This document shows, in pieces, positions 8,343-18,267 of a stretch of DNA of 64,000 nucleotides (within the stretch, counting starts at the first letter, position 1; the number at the start of each line of letters is the position of its first letter). Under the pieces are notes generated by a model. That model searched no databases. It saw only the letters and a list, made by a program, of their open reading frames with translations, and was not told the origin of the DNA. Source of the stretch: Novipirellula aureliae (GTDB taxonomy: Bacteria > Planctomycetota > Planctomycetia > Pirellulales > Pirellulaceae); the NCBI RefSeq assembly GCF_007860185.1, contig NZ_SJPY01000004.1:532214-596213 (forward strand), written 5' to 3'. The position numbers and the translations under genes are program-made.

Positions 8343-10052
8343 CTACCCGGTTCTCAACAAAGTCTCAATGCGGTCAATCGCCTCGCGGGCGGAAACAGCG
8401 TTGTTGCCTCGCCCGATTGATTTTCCGTTGTCTAGCCATTTCTTGACATTTCGCTCTGCCGCGATCGCGGTTGAATGCGATCGGCCCCCGAAATGACCAG
8501 CAATTTGTGCGTAGGCCGATGAGGTCAATTGTCGCGATAGATACATTGCCAGCATTCTGGGTTCGCAAACCGCCCTGGCCTGCGACGAGCCGCGCAGATC
8601 TTCGACTGGCAATTGGAACGCTTCACAAACCACTCGCTCAATCGAAGCCAGCGATACCGTTGGCTGAGCCGTTCTTAGCAAGTCGCCACCAAATTGCCGA
8701 ATCTCCTCCATCGTCGGCATCCGCTCGAGCATTTTTTGCAGTGTTGCCACCAAATTGACAACGCCGCTGAGCAGGCGTCCATCGCCAGCCAATTGAGCGT
8801 TGATTTGGTTTATCGTCGATTCAGGCCACTCGGCATCACATCGCTGTTCGATCAACCCGCGAAGAACCGACAATCGGGTTGCAGTGTCGAGAGCATGCAT
8901 GGGACACACCAAGCCGCTCGCCATCCGCCCTATCAATTCTCGCGACAACCCGTCGATCTCAGAAGGGGCTTGATTGGCCGTAAAGATGATCGGCCGGCCC
9001 GTTTCGATCAAAGCTTCTACGGTATAAAGCATCTCGCGAAGCGTCGCACTCTTCGAACTCAAGAATTGAACATCATCAATGATCAACGCATCCACATCAC
9101 GGTATCGTTTGCGAAATGCGGGCAAACCAGAACTACCAACCGACTTGCAAAAATCATTGGTAAACTTTTCACCCGAGATTTGCATCACTCGCCGCATTCG
9201 ATGGACACGCCGAAATTGATCGGCGATCGCGTTAGCCAAATGCGTCTTTCCAATCCCCGATGGACCATACAAAAACAAGGGAGTCGCGGCTGACGGGTTC
9301 TGACATGCCATCATCACAGCCGTATGTGCGAGTTGATTGCACGAACCGCTGACAAATGTCCTTAGCGTCATCATCGCTCGGGCCGCCGCAGCAGGCGACA
9401 ATGGATTTGATGATGCTTGGCCAGATGTCGCTTCGGTGTCGGTATTGGCCGTTTCGAAATTCGGCAGCCTCGGTTGATCAACGAGTGAAACCGACCGTCG
9501 TGACTTCGGTTTGCGGGTGGTTCCCGCACCGGCTGACAAGAGCGAGGAGAGCGACTTTGCGGATTGACGTGAACGGTTCGCAGCTGGTTTTCCAGGCCTA
9601 ACTTTGCGGCTCGTCAACGTCGCCTTGTCGGCCACGATCGACTCATCCGAATCGATCGCGTCGACTCGATCGATCGAATCATCGCCAAGCGGCAAATTCG
9701 GCTGGACCGCGTCTTTTCGTTCCAGCTCCAAAGCAACCCGGTGCGTCGATCCGTAGACCTGGGCCGCAGCCGCTCGGATCGGCTGCATAAAGTTTTGCCG
9801 CATTCGGTCGAGAGCGAATTGACCGCTGACCAAAATCACGATTCGCCCCGACGGCGTATCGAATGGATTCGCAGGTTCTCCACCGACCGAGGCCTCCACC
9901 GTGTCGCCCTCCACCGTGTCGCCCTCGACCAAGATCGAAACGCCATGATGAAACCACAAGCGAAATCGGTCTGCACCGATACGTTCTTTCAAAGCATCCT
10001 TGAATTTTTCGATGACAGCCTTGTCCTCGATGCAGCCTTGCGATGCAGACAT
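8343..10052 (-). CDS. dnaA: Chromosomal replication initiator DnaA (divergent)
   Basis: The 569-residue protein has DnaA domain I (about 1-95), a long low-complexity linker (about 95-215), an AAA+ domain with Walker A GPSGIGKTH and Walker B ALIIDDVQF, and a DNA-binding domain IV with CEPRMLAMYLSRQLTS and GHFGGRSHSTAIAAE. The family signature reads GGRDHTTV, so the Asp is Ser here. I chose ATG at 10052 because AAGGAGGAT lies upstream of it, although the spacing of 14 nt is long; an in-frame ATG at 10076 lacks a Shine-Dalgarno. VEGDT is duplicated in tandem in domain I. dnaB follows. Confidence 0.9.
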   Translation of the reverse strand: MSASQGCIEDKAVIEKFKDALKERIGADRFRLWFHHGVSILVEGDTVEGDTVEASVGGEPANPFDTPSGRIVILVSGQFALDRMRQNFMQPIRAAAAQVYGSTHRVALELERKDAVQPNLPLGDDSIDRVDAIDSDESIVADKATLTSRKVRPGKPAANRSRQSAKSLSSLLSAGAGTTRKPKSRRSVSLVDQPRLPNFETANTDTEATSGQASSNPLSPAAAARAMMTLRTFVSGSCNQLAHTAVMMACQNPSAATPLFLYGPSGIGKTHLANAIADQFRRVHRMRRVMQISGEKFTNDFCKSVGSSGLPAFRKRYRDVDALIIDDVQFLSSKSATLREMLYTVEALIETGRPIIFTANQAPSEIDGLSRELIGRMASGLVCPMHALDTATRLSVLRGLIEQRCDAEWPESTINQINAQLAGDGRLLSGVVNLVATLQKMLERMPTMEEIRQFGGDLLRTAQPTVSLASIERVVCEAFQLPVEDLRGSSQARAVCEPRMLAMYLSRQLTSSAYAQIAGHFGGRSHSTAIAAERNVKKWLDNGKSIGRGNNAVSAREAIDRIETLLRTG

Positions 10053-10076
10053 ATCGGTTGCGCAATCCTCCTTCAT

Positions 10077-10431
10077 GGATATTTCGCGAGCAAAATCTTA
10101 GCGACAAGTGGAAAGCGTCGTCGCGACGCTTTTGTGTCGAGCGAGAGGCCAGATTCTATGGTTGCTAGCAAACAAGTCAAACGCATTTGGGCCTTCTCTC
10201 TAAACTTTTCTTTGGGGGCTTCAAAAGGGAGCGTCACAACCCAAAAAAGACCACGATACGGCATCTTAATCCTTTCTTGCCGAGACCAATCGTCGCAGAA
10301 ACTCAAATCGGTAGGTTGGTGGATAACATGTTGGTAACAAAACGCCCATCAAATCTTCATCACGGAAATAGGAACGCAAGTGTCTACAAGACAACTACTT
10401 GCGGCGACGCAGTGGACCGTTTCTTGCTTTT
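10077..10431. other. dnaA leader region with one hairpin and one weak DnaA-box-like site
   Basis: This gap separates the GNAT gene from dnaA. AAAGCGTCGTCGCGACGCTT at about 10113-10132 is a perfect 9-bp stem with a 3-nt loop. GGTGGATAA at about 10318 differs from a DnaA box by one base. Only one such site was noticed, with no AT-rich unwinding block, so an origin is not claimed. No gene is supported here. Confidence 0.4.
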
Positions 10432-11508
10432 CTAGGGGGCGCCCAACATGTCGGCAACCTCGAGCTTTTTCACCGCGACGGTTTCCTTTAACATGCACCT
10501 CATCCCGAACGCATCGTAGACTCGCCGGGCGTAGACGTTTTGGCTATCAACGGCCAAAATCAGCCGTCTTGCCCCCAGCTGCTTAGCCGTTTCAATCACC
10601 CCGTTCATCAGCAACCTACCCAAGCTACCACCGCGGGCCTCGGGGACGATACCCATGTAAACCAGTTCAGCAACGTTGACACCTGCTTGCTCCGCAGGAT
10701 GCAGGGCCAGTATCAGCACCCCCACGGGGTCTTTTTTCGCGTGATCCTTCGCGGGATACAGCCGGAACCAGGCTTCGGGCGCGAACGCCGCCGATTGCTG
10801 GTAGCCCAACAATGTTTGTTTGGCCGATCGGTAGTGGAGAAGGATCGGGCAATCGAGCGTATCCACGTAGGTTCGCTCGACGAGTGACGCAAAGTGATCT
10901 TCGTTCACCAGCAAACCACCGTCCCATTCGGTTTGCTGAAATGCCAATTTTGTATTCGGCGAACTCGCGGAGGTCGGCGGCGGCGAAATGGTATCGAAAT
11001 CGACCGTCAGGTAATCGAGGTCGGCCGCCCATTCGAATCCCAGCGCGTCTCGCCAGCTTTCGGTCTGCTCGGCTGCCTCCGACAAGTCGTCCACATCACT
11101 TGCCCACTGCAAAAAACGGATGCCGCGTTTGGCGAGCGTTAAATCGAGCCGCGTCTGAATCGCGATGGCGGTATCGCGTCGCACGGAGTCGGGCAGCCGA
11201 TCTCGCTCGACCAACCACGCGGCGTGCAAAAGCGTAGCCGCGTCGTTGGCAGGTGCGGCGCCCTTAACCGCTTGGGGGATCGCGGGAGCAATGACAACCG
11301 CGGCCGCGATGTCGCGTTCCTCCGACTCATCTTGATCGCGGTAACTTGCCAGGATGATCAGAATCCCCTCCGCGTTTCCATCATCAATCCAGTGTCGCAA
11401 TTGGTCGACAACGATCTGGCCTCGAGCAATCGAGATATTTTGCAAAAGTTTCGGCAATAACCCGGGCAACGAGTCGAGCGTCATCCGGCGTGTTTGGATC
11501 GTTGACAT
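10432..11508 (-). CDS. GNAT family N-acetyltransferase
   Basis: The 358-residue protein has a GNAT domain in its C-terminal third, with the acetyl-CoA-binding motif VPEARGGSLGRLLMNGVI (R/Q-x-x-G-x-G/A) at about 285-305, followed by LILAVDSQNVYARRVYDAFG, a typical beta5-alpha4 segment. The N-terminal half is less conserved and may be a second, degenerate GNAT fold. Substrate is unknown. It lies upstream of dnaA on the same strand but 355-380 bp away. Confidence 0.82.
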   Translation of the reverse strand: MSTIQTRRMTLDSLPGLLPKLLQNISIARGQIVVDQLRHWIDDGNAEGILIILASYRDQDESEERDIAAAVVIAPAIPQAVKGAAPANDAATLLHAAWLVERDRLPDSVRRDTAIAIQTRLDLTLAKRGIRFLQWASDVDDLSEAAEQTESWRDALGFEWAADLDYLTVDFDTISPPPTSASSPNTKLAFQQTEWDGGLLVNEDHFASLVERTYVDTLDCPILLHYRSAKQTLLGYQQSAAFAPEAWFRLYPAKDHAKKDPVGVLILALHPAEQAGVNVAELVYMGIVPEARGGSLGRLLMNGVIETAKQLGARRLILAVDSQNVYARRVYDAFGMRCMLKETVAVKKLEVADMLGAP

Positions 11509-11698
11509 GAACTTGCTTTGCTTATAGGTAAGGCTGGCCCGCTAAAATACGAGGGTGGATGTACACACGAGCGCCCGCAGGTTTTAGCCCCCGTCGGAAT
11601 ACCCGTCAACGTTCGCTACCGTCGTTTACGCGTCTGCCTACTTCCTTTCCCGATTGGACCTAAGGGGTGTGTCAAGGTCTCGTTTTAGAGTTTTTAGA

Positions 11699-11766
11699 GT
11701 AGTGGACGAGGTAACGAGTCCTTTTGGACCGCTGTGCAGTATGGGACTCGTAACCTCGTCCACTAC
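11699..11766. repeat. Near-perfect 23-bp inverted repeat
   Basis: The left arm starts GTAGTGGACGAGGTAACGAG and the right arm ends CCTCGTCCACTAC. The arms match over 23 bp with one mismatch and are separated by about 22 bp. It could form a stable hairpin or be a palindromic mobile repeat. No T-run follows on either strand. Confidence 0.7.
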
Positions 11767-12179
11767 GACCAACCCCAATTTTTGATCGGGACGCAGCACT
11801 TGCCTCTTCTCGTCAGCCCATGTGGCAATTTTGAAGAAGTTGGTTCGCCTCTAGCACCCGAATAGAAAGCAAGCGCGTCCGTTTCGAAATCACCGATCGT
11901 GGCCTCACCGATTTTGGCTGCGCGGTTGATTGGATCAATTAGCACAGTAGCGATGCCGGCGTCGTCATCTTTGCCGACGAACATGCTCCCGTACCAAGGA
12001 TGCGGAAGAATCGTCGAGCGTGATTTTGCGGCTCTTCCAAAATCCGTCGGCCCATGCTTCAATGTGCGGAGAACGACGGCCACTTGGACGAACCGCTTTT
12101 TATAGGTTTGATGCCTCGTTTGAAGATTGCTTCTGAAGTGCGTTCGTAGCGGAGGTCGTCTAGACATTCGACGAGACAA
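11763..12179 (-). CDS. Doubtful hypothetical protein
   Basis: A 138-codon frame covers most of the 750-bp gap between the GNAT gene and the CDF exporter. Its C-terminal half (MFVGKDDDAGIATVLIDPIN onward) looks more protein-like than its Arg-rich start, so it may be a shorter gene or a decayed fragment. I recognise no family and see no clear Shine-Dalgarno. Apart from this frame and the inverted repeat at 11699, the gap holds nothing I can identify. Confidence 0.25.
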   Translation of the reverse strand: MSRRMSRRPPLRTHFRSNLQTRHQTYKKRFVQVAVVLRTLKHGPTDFGRAAKSRSTILPHPWYGSMFVGKDDDAGIATVLIDPINRAAKIGEATIGDFETDALAFYSGARGEPTSSKLPHGLTRRGKCCVPIKNWGWS

Positions 12180-12208
12180 GGAATGGGCCCAAACCCTCGG
12201 CGAGTTTT

Positions 12209-12244
12209 GCTACGGGTGAAGCTACGGGTGAAGCTACGGGTGAA
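12209..12244. repeat. Three tandem copies of GCTACGGGTGAA
   Basis: Three exact 12-bp units end 17 bp before the CDF start codon. The A/G-rich sequence that follows (GAGGAACGG) probably contains the ribosome binding site. The repeat may be slippage-prone and sits in the 5' leader. Confidence 0.75.
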
Positions 12245-12261
12245 GAGGAACGGTACGAAAA

Positions 12262-13224
12262 ATGAATCATTGTCATCACACGAATCACGATCATGCCGGT
12301 CATTCACACGGATTAACCCGCAGTGACGAGGTAGCAGCAATTCCCGATTCAAGGCTCTTATGGGCAGTCGTACTGAATCAAATTTTGACCGTTGCTCAAG
12401 TGATCGCGGGTATTGTCTCGGGCAGTACGGCATTGCTTTCCGATGCCGCTCATAACTTTAGCGATGCCAACGCGCTACTGATCGCCTACGCAGCCCGACG
12501 CATCTCTCGAAGAAAAGCAAACGCGGATTACACCTTTGGCTATCGCCAGGCAGAGATGATCGGCGCATTGATTAACCTTACGTTGCTTGGGACCATCGGG
12601 ATCTACCTTGTATACGAAGCGATCCACCGCCTCGTTGATCCAAAGGAAATCATCGGATGGTTGATGGCTGCCACTTCGGCATTGGCGTTGGTCATAGACC
12701 TTGGTACGGCGATACTCTTGTGGGCGATGAGTCGTGGGTCGCTGAACGTGCGTGCTGCGTTCGTTCACAACCTCGTCGATGCTTTCGGTTCGCTTGCCGT
12801 TTTGGTCGCCGCAGGTGCAGTTATCTGGTTGGATTGGACTTGGGTCGATCCAGCAATCACGTTGCTGATTGCGGCTTACATCCTGTACCAAGTCTACACG
12901 TTGATGCCCCAGGCCATACGCGCCCTGATGCAAGCCGCCCCGTCTGATTTAGACATGGACGGTCTGATCGAGAATGTCAATGCGATCAAAGGCGTTGACG
13001 GTATTCATCATGTTCACGTCTGGCAACTCGACGAACAAAACGCTGCACTTGAAGCGCATGTCGTCATCGCTGCGGACCAAGCAATCGAGTTAGAGTCGAT
13101 CAAGGGTTGTATTAAAAAGATGCTCGCTGAACGACACGACATTGACCATTCGACGCTTGAGTTTGAATTGGAGGGCTCGGCGGCACACTGCTGCCTCGAG
13201 ACCAGAACCATTGTCACTCATTGA
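12262..13224 (+). CDS. Cation diffusion facilitator (zinc/cobalt/cadmium exporter)
   Basis: The 320-residue inner-membrane protein starts with a His-rich metal-binding tail ([17 protein letters not shown]). Six membrane segments follow. The transport-site motifs are [18 protein letters not shown] (HNxSD, TM2) and [12 protein letters not shown] (HxxxD, TM5). A C-terminal cytoplasmic domain follows from about 205. The family exports divalent metals by proton antiport; ZitB/CzcD-type zinc export is the likely role. The gene overlaps the end of the convergent small gene by 7 bp. Confidence 0.94.
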   Translation: MNHCHHTNHDHAGHSHGLTRSDEVAAIPDSRLLWAVVLNQILTVAQVIAGIVSGSTALLSDAAHNFSDANALLIAYAARRISRRKANADYTFGYRQAEMIGALINLTLLGTIGIYLVYEAIHRLVDPKEIIGWLMAATSALALVIDLGTAILLWAMSRGSLNVRAAFVHNLVDAFGSLAVLVAAGAVIWLDWTWVDPAITLLIAAYILYQVYTLMPQAIRALMQAAPSDLDMDGLIENVNAIKGVDGIHHVHVWQLDEQNAALEAHVVIAADQAIELESIKGCIKKMLAERHDIDHSTLEFELEGSAAHCCLETRTIVTH

Positions 13225-13682
13225 CTCGGGGCATCGATGCGATGGCCGCGATGAGAGAGCATTAGAATTGCAACCGCTGTGACTTGGATGGCTGCGATCA
13301 TCAACGGTGGGATTCGGCGGACGGTGCTCAATACCAGCTGCAGCCATTTCGGTTCGCTGGCCTGCTGCGTCGCGATTAGTTCGCTGATCGATCGATTGGC
13401 ACCAAAATGGTTCGGCATGGTCCAGTTCGATGTGTGCTCCCATCCGCGGTTCGTCCGTCGCCATCCTGAAGGTGGTACGCTCCGCATCGATTCAACCTGC
13501 TCTTCAGAGTAGCTTGCGATCTGTGCTTGCGGGGCGGAGATTGCCCCGTGGTCGCCCGATCGGCTCCCTTGAAATCCGCCAGCAAAGATCAACGTCATGA
13601 AAGCGGCGACGACTTTGGTGTTGGTCCAAAGTGCTCGATTCAGCAGTTTGAGGTTTTCGGCGTCGATCCATATTCTTGTCAT
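13218..13682 (-). CDS. Small planctomycete hypothetical membrane protein with WRRT..GWE motif
   Basis: The 154-residue protein has a hydrophobic stretch near residues 25-38, a middle segment [15 protein letters not shown] (about 79-93) and a second hydrophobic segment close to the C-terminus (about 125-145). The WRRTxxGWE pattern recurs, to my knowledge, in short uncharacterised planctomycete proteins. ATG at 13682 was chosen over 13700. Function is unknown. It is convergent with the CDF exporter. Confidence 0.65.
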   Translation of the reverse strand: MTRIWIDAENLKLLNRALWTNTKVVAAFMTLIFAGGFQGSRSGDHGAISAPQAQIASYSEEQVESMRSVPPSGWRRTNRGWEHTSNWTMPNHFGANRSISELIATQQASEPKWLQLVLSTVRRIPPLMIAAIQVTAVAILMLSHRGHRIDAPSQ

Positions 13683-13994
13683 GCTCCGACAACGATGCAA
13701 ACAGCGATCCAGCAGCCCAGAGAACGCGGTCCCATCGCCAGTAAGTCTGTTCCGGTAAACACGTTACGAAAAGCATAGCAAAATGAGAGACGCGTGAGTG
13801 TTGGGAAAGCGAAACGAGCTATTGTTGCCAAAAAACAACCAATGAAGAAGCAAAGCGACAATGTGGCTTACCGCTACAATCGGCAAGCTTGCAATGAAAA
13901 GCCCCCTACTGAGGTGTAGATTCTTTTGCTTCGTACTTCTTTTGGGCCTAACTTTGACTAGTCCGTTATCTGTATTCCTCCTACGCAATTTAGA

Positions 13995-14894
13995 TTGATG
14001 ACAACGACAATCGATACCACCTCTCTAGAAAACGTCTTTCATAGTGACGTCTTGCCCGCGCTGCCGCATAGTGCGATCGCGCTTTTGCAACTGTCACAGC
14101 GTGACGATGTGGGTCCTGCAGAATTTGCCAAACCGATTGAAGCGGACCCAGGATTGATGGGGCAAGTCTTAAAGTTCGTCAACTCGTCCTACTTCGGTTT
14201 CAGCCGCGAAATCATGAGTGTGCAGCAATCGTTGACGTTAGTTGGCAGCCGAGCGATCACCAATTTCGCTCTTTGGAACGCCGTGTTTAGTGTGATTCCC
14301 AATCCAAAATTCGGGCCTTTCGACTTGAAGTCGCTTTGGCAAGATTCGCTGCGACGAGCAATTTTTGCCCGTAAGTTGGGGAAAAGATTAAGAGTCGACA
14401 ACGCAGAAGACTTGTTTGCAGGTGCCTTGTTGCAAGACATGGCCATTCCGCTGCTGCTCAAAGAGTTACCAGAGAAGTATCAGATTCTTGTTGAGCGTCG
14501 TGCCTTCGAAGGTCGCCGCCTGAGTGGACTCGAACAAGAAATGTTCGGCTGGGACCACGCTGATGCCGCTGCCCTATTGGCAAGTCGTTGGAGTTTGCCG
14601 AGTGAGTTTGTGAAACTGATTCAACAGCACACGCAAATCGAAGACCTGCTCGGTCAAGGCCCAGCCGCCTACGGCAGCGCCTGTGTCGCACTCGCTTCGC
14701 TGCTACCTTCCTGCTGCGATCAGAATTGGAGCGAGCAAGCGGAGTTCGTGAACGGCTTCAAACAGCTTTCCAATTCAAACGATACCGAGCTTGGAGGCCT
14801 ATTCGATGAAGTTGATGAATCAACCGCCGAATTTGCACCGCTGCTAAAACTCCCCATTCCTGCTAGGTCGCTCTTCGGCTATTTGGAAGACTGA
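13995..14894 (+). CDS. HDOD domain protein
   Basis: The 299-residue protein shows the HDOD pattern from about residue 15: LPALPHSAIALLQLSQRDD, PIEADPGLMGQVLKFVNSSY, LVGSRAITNFALWNAVF and GALLQDMAIPLLLKELP. The HD residues of the parent superfamily are replaced (QD), as is usual for HDOD, so it is probably a non-enzymatic signalling protein. No receiver, GGDEF or kinase domain is fused. The 310-bp upstream gap holds nothing recognisable. Confidence 0.85.
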   Translation: MMTTTIDTTSLENVFHSDVLPALPHSAIALLQLSQRDDVGPAEFAKPIEADPGLMGQVLKFVNSSYFGFSREIMSVQQSLTLVGSRAITNFALWNAVFSVIPNPKFGPFDLKSLWQDSLRRAIFARKLGKRLRVDNAEDLFAGALLQDMAIPLLLKELPEKYQILVERRAFEGRRLSGLEQEMFGWDHADAAALLASRWSLPSEFVKLIQQHTQIEDLLGQGPAAYGSACVALASLLPSCCDQNWSEQAEFVNGFKQLSNSNDTELGGLFDEVDESTAEFAPLLKLPIPARSLFGYLED

Positions 14895-14982
14895 TAGGAC
14901 CGCCCTGAGGAAGGCTCAAATGCTTCGCTTTTGAGCACATTTCATTTCTACCCGTTTCTGTCCCACTTGATGCCACGACGTA

Positions 14983-15056
14983 GCTTGCCTGGAATGGAGC
15001 TTGCCTGGAATGGAGTGTGCCTAAAATGGAGCTTGCCTGGAATGGAGTGTGCCTAT
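14983..15056. repeat. Tandem repeat, unit GCTTGCCTGGAATGGAG (about 17 bp)
   Basis: Units alternate between GCTTGCCTGGAATGGAG and TGTGCCTRRAATGGA over about 74 bp, roughly four copies. Two further related units (GAGCTTGCCCCGAATGG, GAGCTTGTCTCGG) occur downstream to about 15180. The 757-bp gap between the HDOD gene and the secreted protein contains no supported gene. Confidence 0.7.
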
Positions 15057-15651
15057 GTAAACGGCCTGAATTTCACGGGCAACGTGCTCTGCTTCCTCCG
15101 AGCTTGCCCCGAATGGCGTGGACGGAAGGAATTTTGAAACATGGAACATGAAAGATTCTTCCGTCGAGCTTGTCTCGGCAGAGGAAACATGGTCAGGGCG
15201 GGACGAACGTCTCGCTCAGGTTCGAGAAAACAGGTTGTTTTGCCGAGGTCTATTTTTGAACGTCAGACAAAACGTCTTTTTTCCCTGCCATGCCTGAAAA
15301 ACCTACCAATCCGTACTTGGGATTGATGAATCACCCCACGGATTCTTCGGTGGAGCCGTCTTTTTGACGAAATGGTTTTGAACAGGGCTCGACGGCGGGA
15401 GCCCCTTTTGTGGCCAACCGGAACCAATCCAACGTAATGGGCCTACCCGAAAACACTAACGGTTGAATACACCAGGTCCGGCCCTGCTCGACCGAGGTAG
15501 TCGCATCGCGACCAGGAAGTACCCAACTTCCAAGCATTTGCGTGGAGCATTGACGAATTCGCTCTATTTTAGCGCTCGCCAAGATCCAAACCCCGTCGCT
15601 ACAATGGCGCTGCCTTATCCGTTGCCAAACCATTCTTTGATAAATTCGTCA

Positions 15652-18174
15652 ATGTTTGATCGCCTTTTCTCGCCAGCAAAGCCTCGCGTCCGCAAACCCG
15701 CAAAATGCGCGAGAAATCGCCGTGCCTCTTTTGAGACGCTGGAGATCCGCCGTATGCTCGTCGCCGAGGGGGAGGTTTTTGAGCTGACCCGCAGCGTCGA
15801 TGCGCTCGGTTTGCTCGGTACGGTATCGGCCCAGGTTCGTTGGGGAGACGGCACAACTTCCAATGCCGTCGTCAGCACACAACCCGCAACTGGACAATTG
15901 AAGGTTCGGTTCGATTATTCCCTTGACACCAGCGGCTTTTTCTCGGGTGCGAATTCATCGCGTCGTGCTTTGCTGCAAGACGCCGCGGACGCTGTCCTGC
16001 GGTCCTTTAATGATGATTTGAAAGCAATCGTACCGGGCGGCAAGAAAACATGGAACGCCCAATTTATCAATCCATCGACAGGGCAAACAACGCTCAATTC
16101 AGACGGCACAACCAATTTCGCTGCTGCCCGAAATTTGCAAGTCAATGCAAACGAGATCGTCGTCTTTGTTGGTGCCAGAGATTTGGCTGGTAACGAGCGT
16201 GGCCGGGCGGGGCCAGGTGGATTCGCGTTCCCCACCGTTACGCCAAGTTCACAAGCAGAACTGCAACAAATTTTGGCGTTTCGCGATGACGTTCAATTCC
16301 GCGGCGAAACGGGTGCGAGCGGGAATAACCCAACCGATTTCGGACCTTGGGGAGGGTCCATCGCTTTCGATAACCAAGGGACCGACTGGTATTTTGGAAG
16401 TGATCCAAATGATATTGGCTCCAATCAAACGGACTTCGTCACCGTGGTCATGCATGAATTCCTACACGTCATGGGTTTTGGGCAGGCAGGAATCAACAAG
16501 TCGTGGGATACCTTTACCTCCGGAAGTCAGTTTACGGGCCCGAAGGCAAAAGCCGCTTACAACGGTAGTGGCAACGTACCGCTCGAAGGGGCGTATCACT
16601 GGGGCGAAACGATTCTTACCCAACAAAACCAAGCAACGATCATGCGAGAGGAATTGCTTCGTGGCAAAAGACAAAATCCGACCGACCTCGATACCGCTGC
16701 CCTCGATGACATTGGCTGGTCCCGTGTCAATTCTCGTGTCACCATCACGGCGGAGCACGTCTATGGTGATGATGGTCGCTATGCAGCCGAAATCATCTTG
16801 AAAGGAAGCGAGCTGGGGGAAACCGTCCTCTCAGCAGCCACGGCGGTCGTTACCAATGTCGCACCTGTTTTGACGGTCCCCGCCAATCAGTCGGCCGTTG
16901 CCGGTGTACCGCTCAGCATCACGGACATCGGATCGATATCGGATAAAGGATTCCGACAATTGAACGCCGATCCTGCGACCACCGAAACGTTCGGTTATAC
17001 GATCAATTGGGGCGATGGTAGCAATGTCCATTCCGGCACCGCAACCATCGACCGCCACGGGAATTCATCGCGAACAACGTTAGCGTCTTTGAATGGATCG
17101 CATACGTATTCAACACCAGGCAATTATACGGTTCGGGTAAACGTTACCGACGATAATGGCGGAAGCGACGAGGAAACGTTTCGGGTAACCGTGGTTGCCC
17201 CCCCTAAGTTCGAATTGTCCCTAAGCAAAACGTCAATCGTTGAAAACGCCAATGCAAATGCAGCGACTTTGACGATCCGTCGCTCGGGGCCAGCTCTTGA
17301 TACCGCAACGGTGGTAAACCTTTCATCAAGCGATACCAGCGAAGCGACGCTGCCGTCAACGGTGACGATTCCTGCCAACGCAACATCGACCACGGTCGCG
17401 ATCGATGCCGTCGACGACAACCTGCTCGACGGATCCCAAACGGTATCGCTGCGTGCAAACGCAGTGGGCGTCGACGAGGGATCGGTCGACTTGATCGTGA
17501 GCGACCGCGAAACACTCCGCGCCCTACTGAATCTCGCAAAGGTCCGTGAAGATGCGACGACAGGTGCAAGATTGACATTGTCCCGCAGCAACACGAACAT
17601 CGACAAAAGTTTAACGATCAATGTTCGCGGCGGTAACGCATCGGAATTAAACTTCGATGCCGAACTCGTCATTCCCGCTCAGCAGCAAAGCGTGGTTGTG
17701 AATCTTGTTCCAATCAATGACGATGATCCTGAACCGACGCAAACGTATACCTACACGTTCACTGCCTCAGGTTATGTTGGTGACGAAGCGGGAATCGAAT
17801 TGATCGATGATGAACCGAGTTTTTTCCAAAACCAAACCGAACCACTTGATGTGAATGGTAAAGAAGGGGTGACGGCACTCGATGCACTGATTGTCATCAA
17901 CCAATTGACGGATCGTGGTGGTGATACAGATCTCGATCCTGAAACCGAAACGATTTATAGCAACCTGTACTACGATACAAACGGGGATTATAAGCTTACC
18001 GCACTCGATGCACTCCTCGTAATCAACTCGCTAATCGAAACGTCTCCATCAAAGGACAGCACCGCGCCGGAGCAACTGGCTGCGACGCCAATCGCTAGTA
18101 TCGTCGACCGGACGGACGACGTGAAACGACGTCTCATCCATGAACCGTTTTTTGCCGAAACGCAACTCTTTTGA
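15652..18174 (+). CDS. Secreted LEPR-XLL / metzincin-like / Calx-beta / dockerin protein
   Basis: The 840-residue protein begins MFDRLFSPAKPRVRKPAKCA and has the basic-hydrophobic FETLEIRRMLVAEGE near residue 40, a LEPR-XLL-type N-terminal motif of planctomycete exported proteins. A metalloprotease-like region has HEFLHVMGFGQAG at about 267-279. A PKD-like segment (FGYTINWGDGSN) lies near 445, Calx-beta-like repeats at about 520-720, and two dockerin-type repeats with TALDALIVINQL and TALDALLVINSL at about 733-785. ATG at 15652 was chosen because the sequence after it matches the export motif; the frame runs open from 15463. It is probably an extracellular or surface protein. Confidence 0.85.
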   Translation: MFDRLFSPAKPRVRKPAKCARNRRASFETLEIRRMLVAEGEVFELTRSVDALGLLGTVSAQVRWGDGTTSNAVVSTQPATGQLKVRFDYSLDTSGFFSGANSSRRALLQDAADAVLRSFNDDLKAIVPGGKKTWNAQFINPSTGQTTLNSDGTTNFAAARNLQVNANEIVVFVGARDLAGNERGRAGPGGFAFPTVTPSSQAELQQILAFRDDVQFRGETGASGNNPTDFGPWGGSIAFDNQGTDWYFGSDPNDIGSNQTDFVTVVMHEFLHVMGFGQAGINKSWDTFTSGSQFTGPKAKAAYNGSGNVPLEGAYHWGETILTQQNQATIMREELLRGKRQNPTDLDTAALDDIGWSRVNSRVTITAEHVYGDDGRYAAEIILKGSELGETVLSAATAVVTNVAPVLTVPANQSAVAGVPLSITDIGSISDKGFRQLNADPATTETFGYTINWGDGSNVHSGTATIDRHGNSSRTTLASLNGSHTYSTPGNYTVRVNVTDDNGGSDEETFRVTVVAPPKFELSLSKTSIVENANANAATLTIRRSGPALDTATVVNLSSSDTSEATLPSTVTIPANATSTTVAIDAVDDNLLDGSQTVSLRANAVGVDEGSVDLIVSDRETLRALLNLAKVREDATTGARLTLSRSNTNIDKSLTINVRGGNASELNFDAELVIPAQQQSVVVNLVPINDDDPEPTQTYTYTFTASGYVGDEAGIELIDDEPSFFQNQTEPLDVNGKEGVTALDALIVINQLTDRGGDTDLDPETETIYSNLYYDTNGDYKLTALDALLVINSLIETSPSKDSTAPEQLAATPIASIVDRTDDVKRRLIHEPFFAETQLF

Positions 18175-18267
18175 GCCCTTGCATCCATTCCTGCGTGGAT
18201 TCATTTTTTTTCGCGGCGATTGTCACTCTGCTCTCCGAGCGGAGCAGCACGGCGGCGTTCTTCGCCT

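Noticed and set aside
10077-10431. Possible replication origin upstream of dnaA
   Set aside because: Only one DnaA-box-like site with a mismatch was found and no clear AT-rich block; GC-skew cannot be judged by eye.
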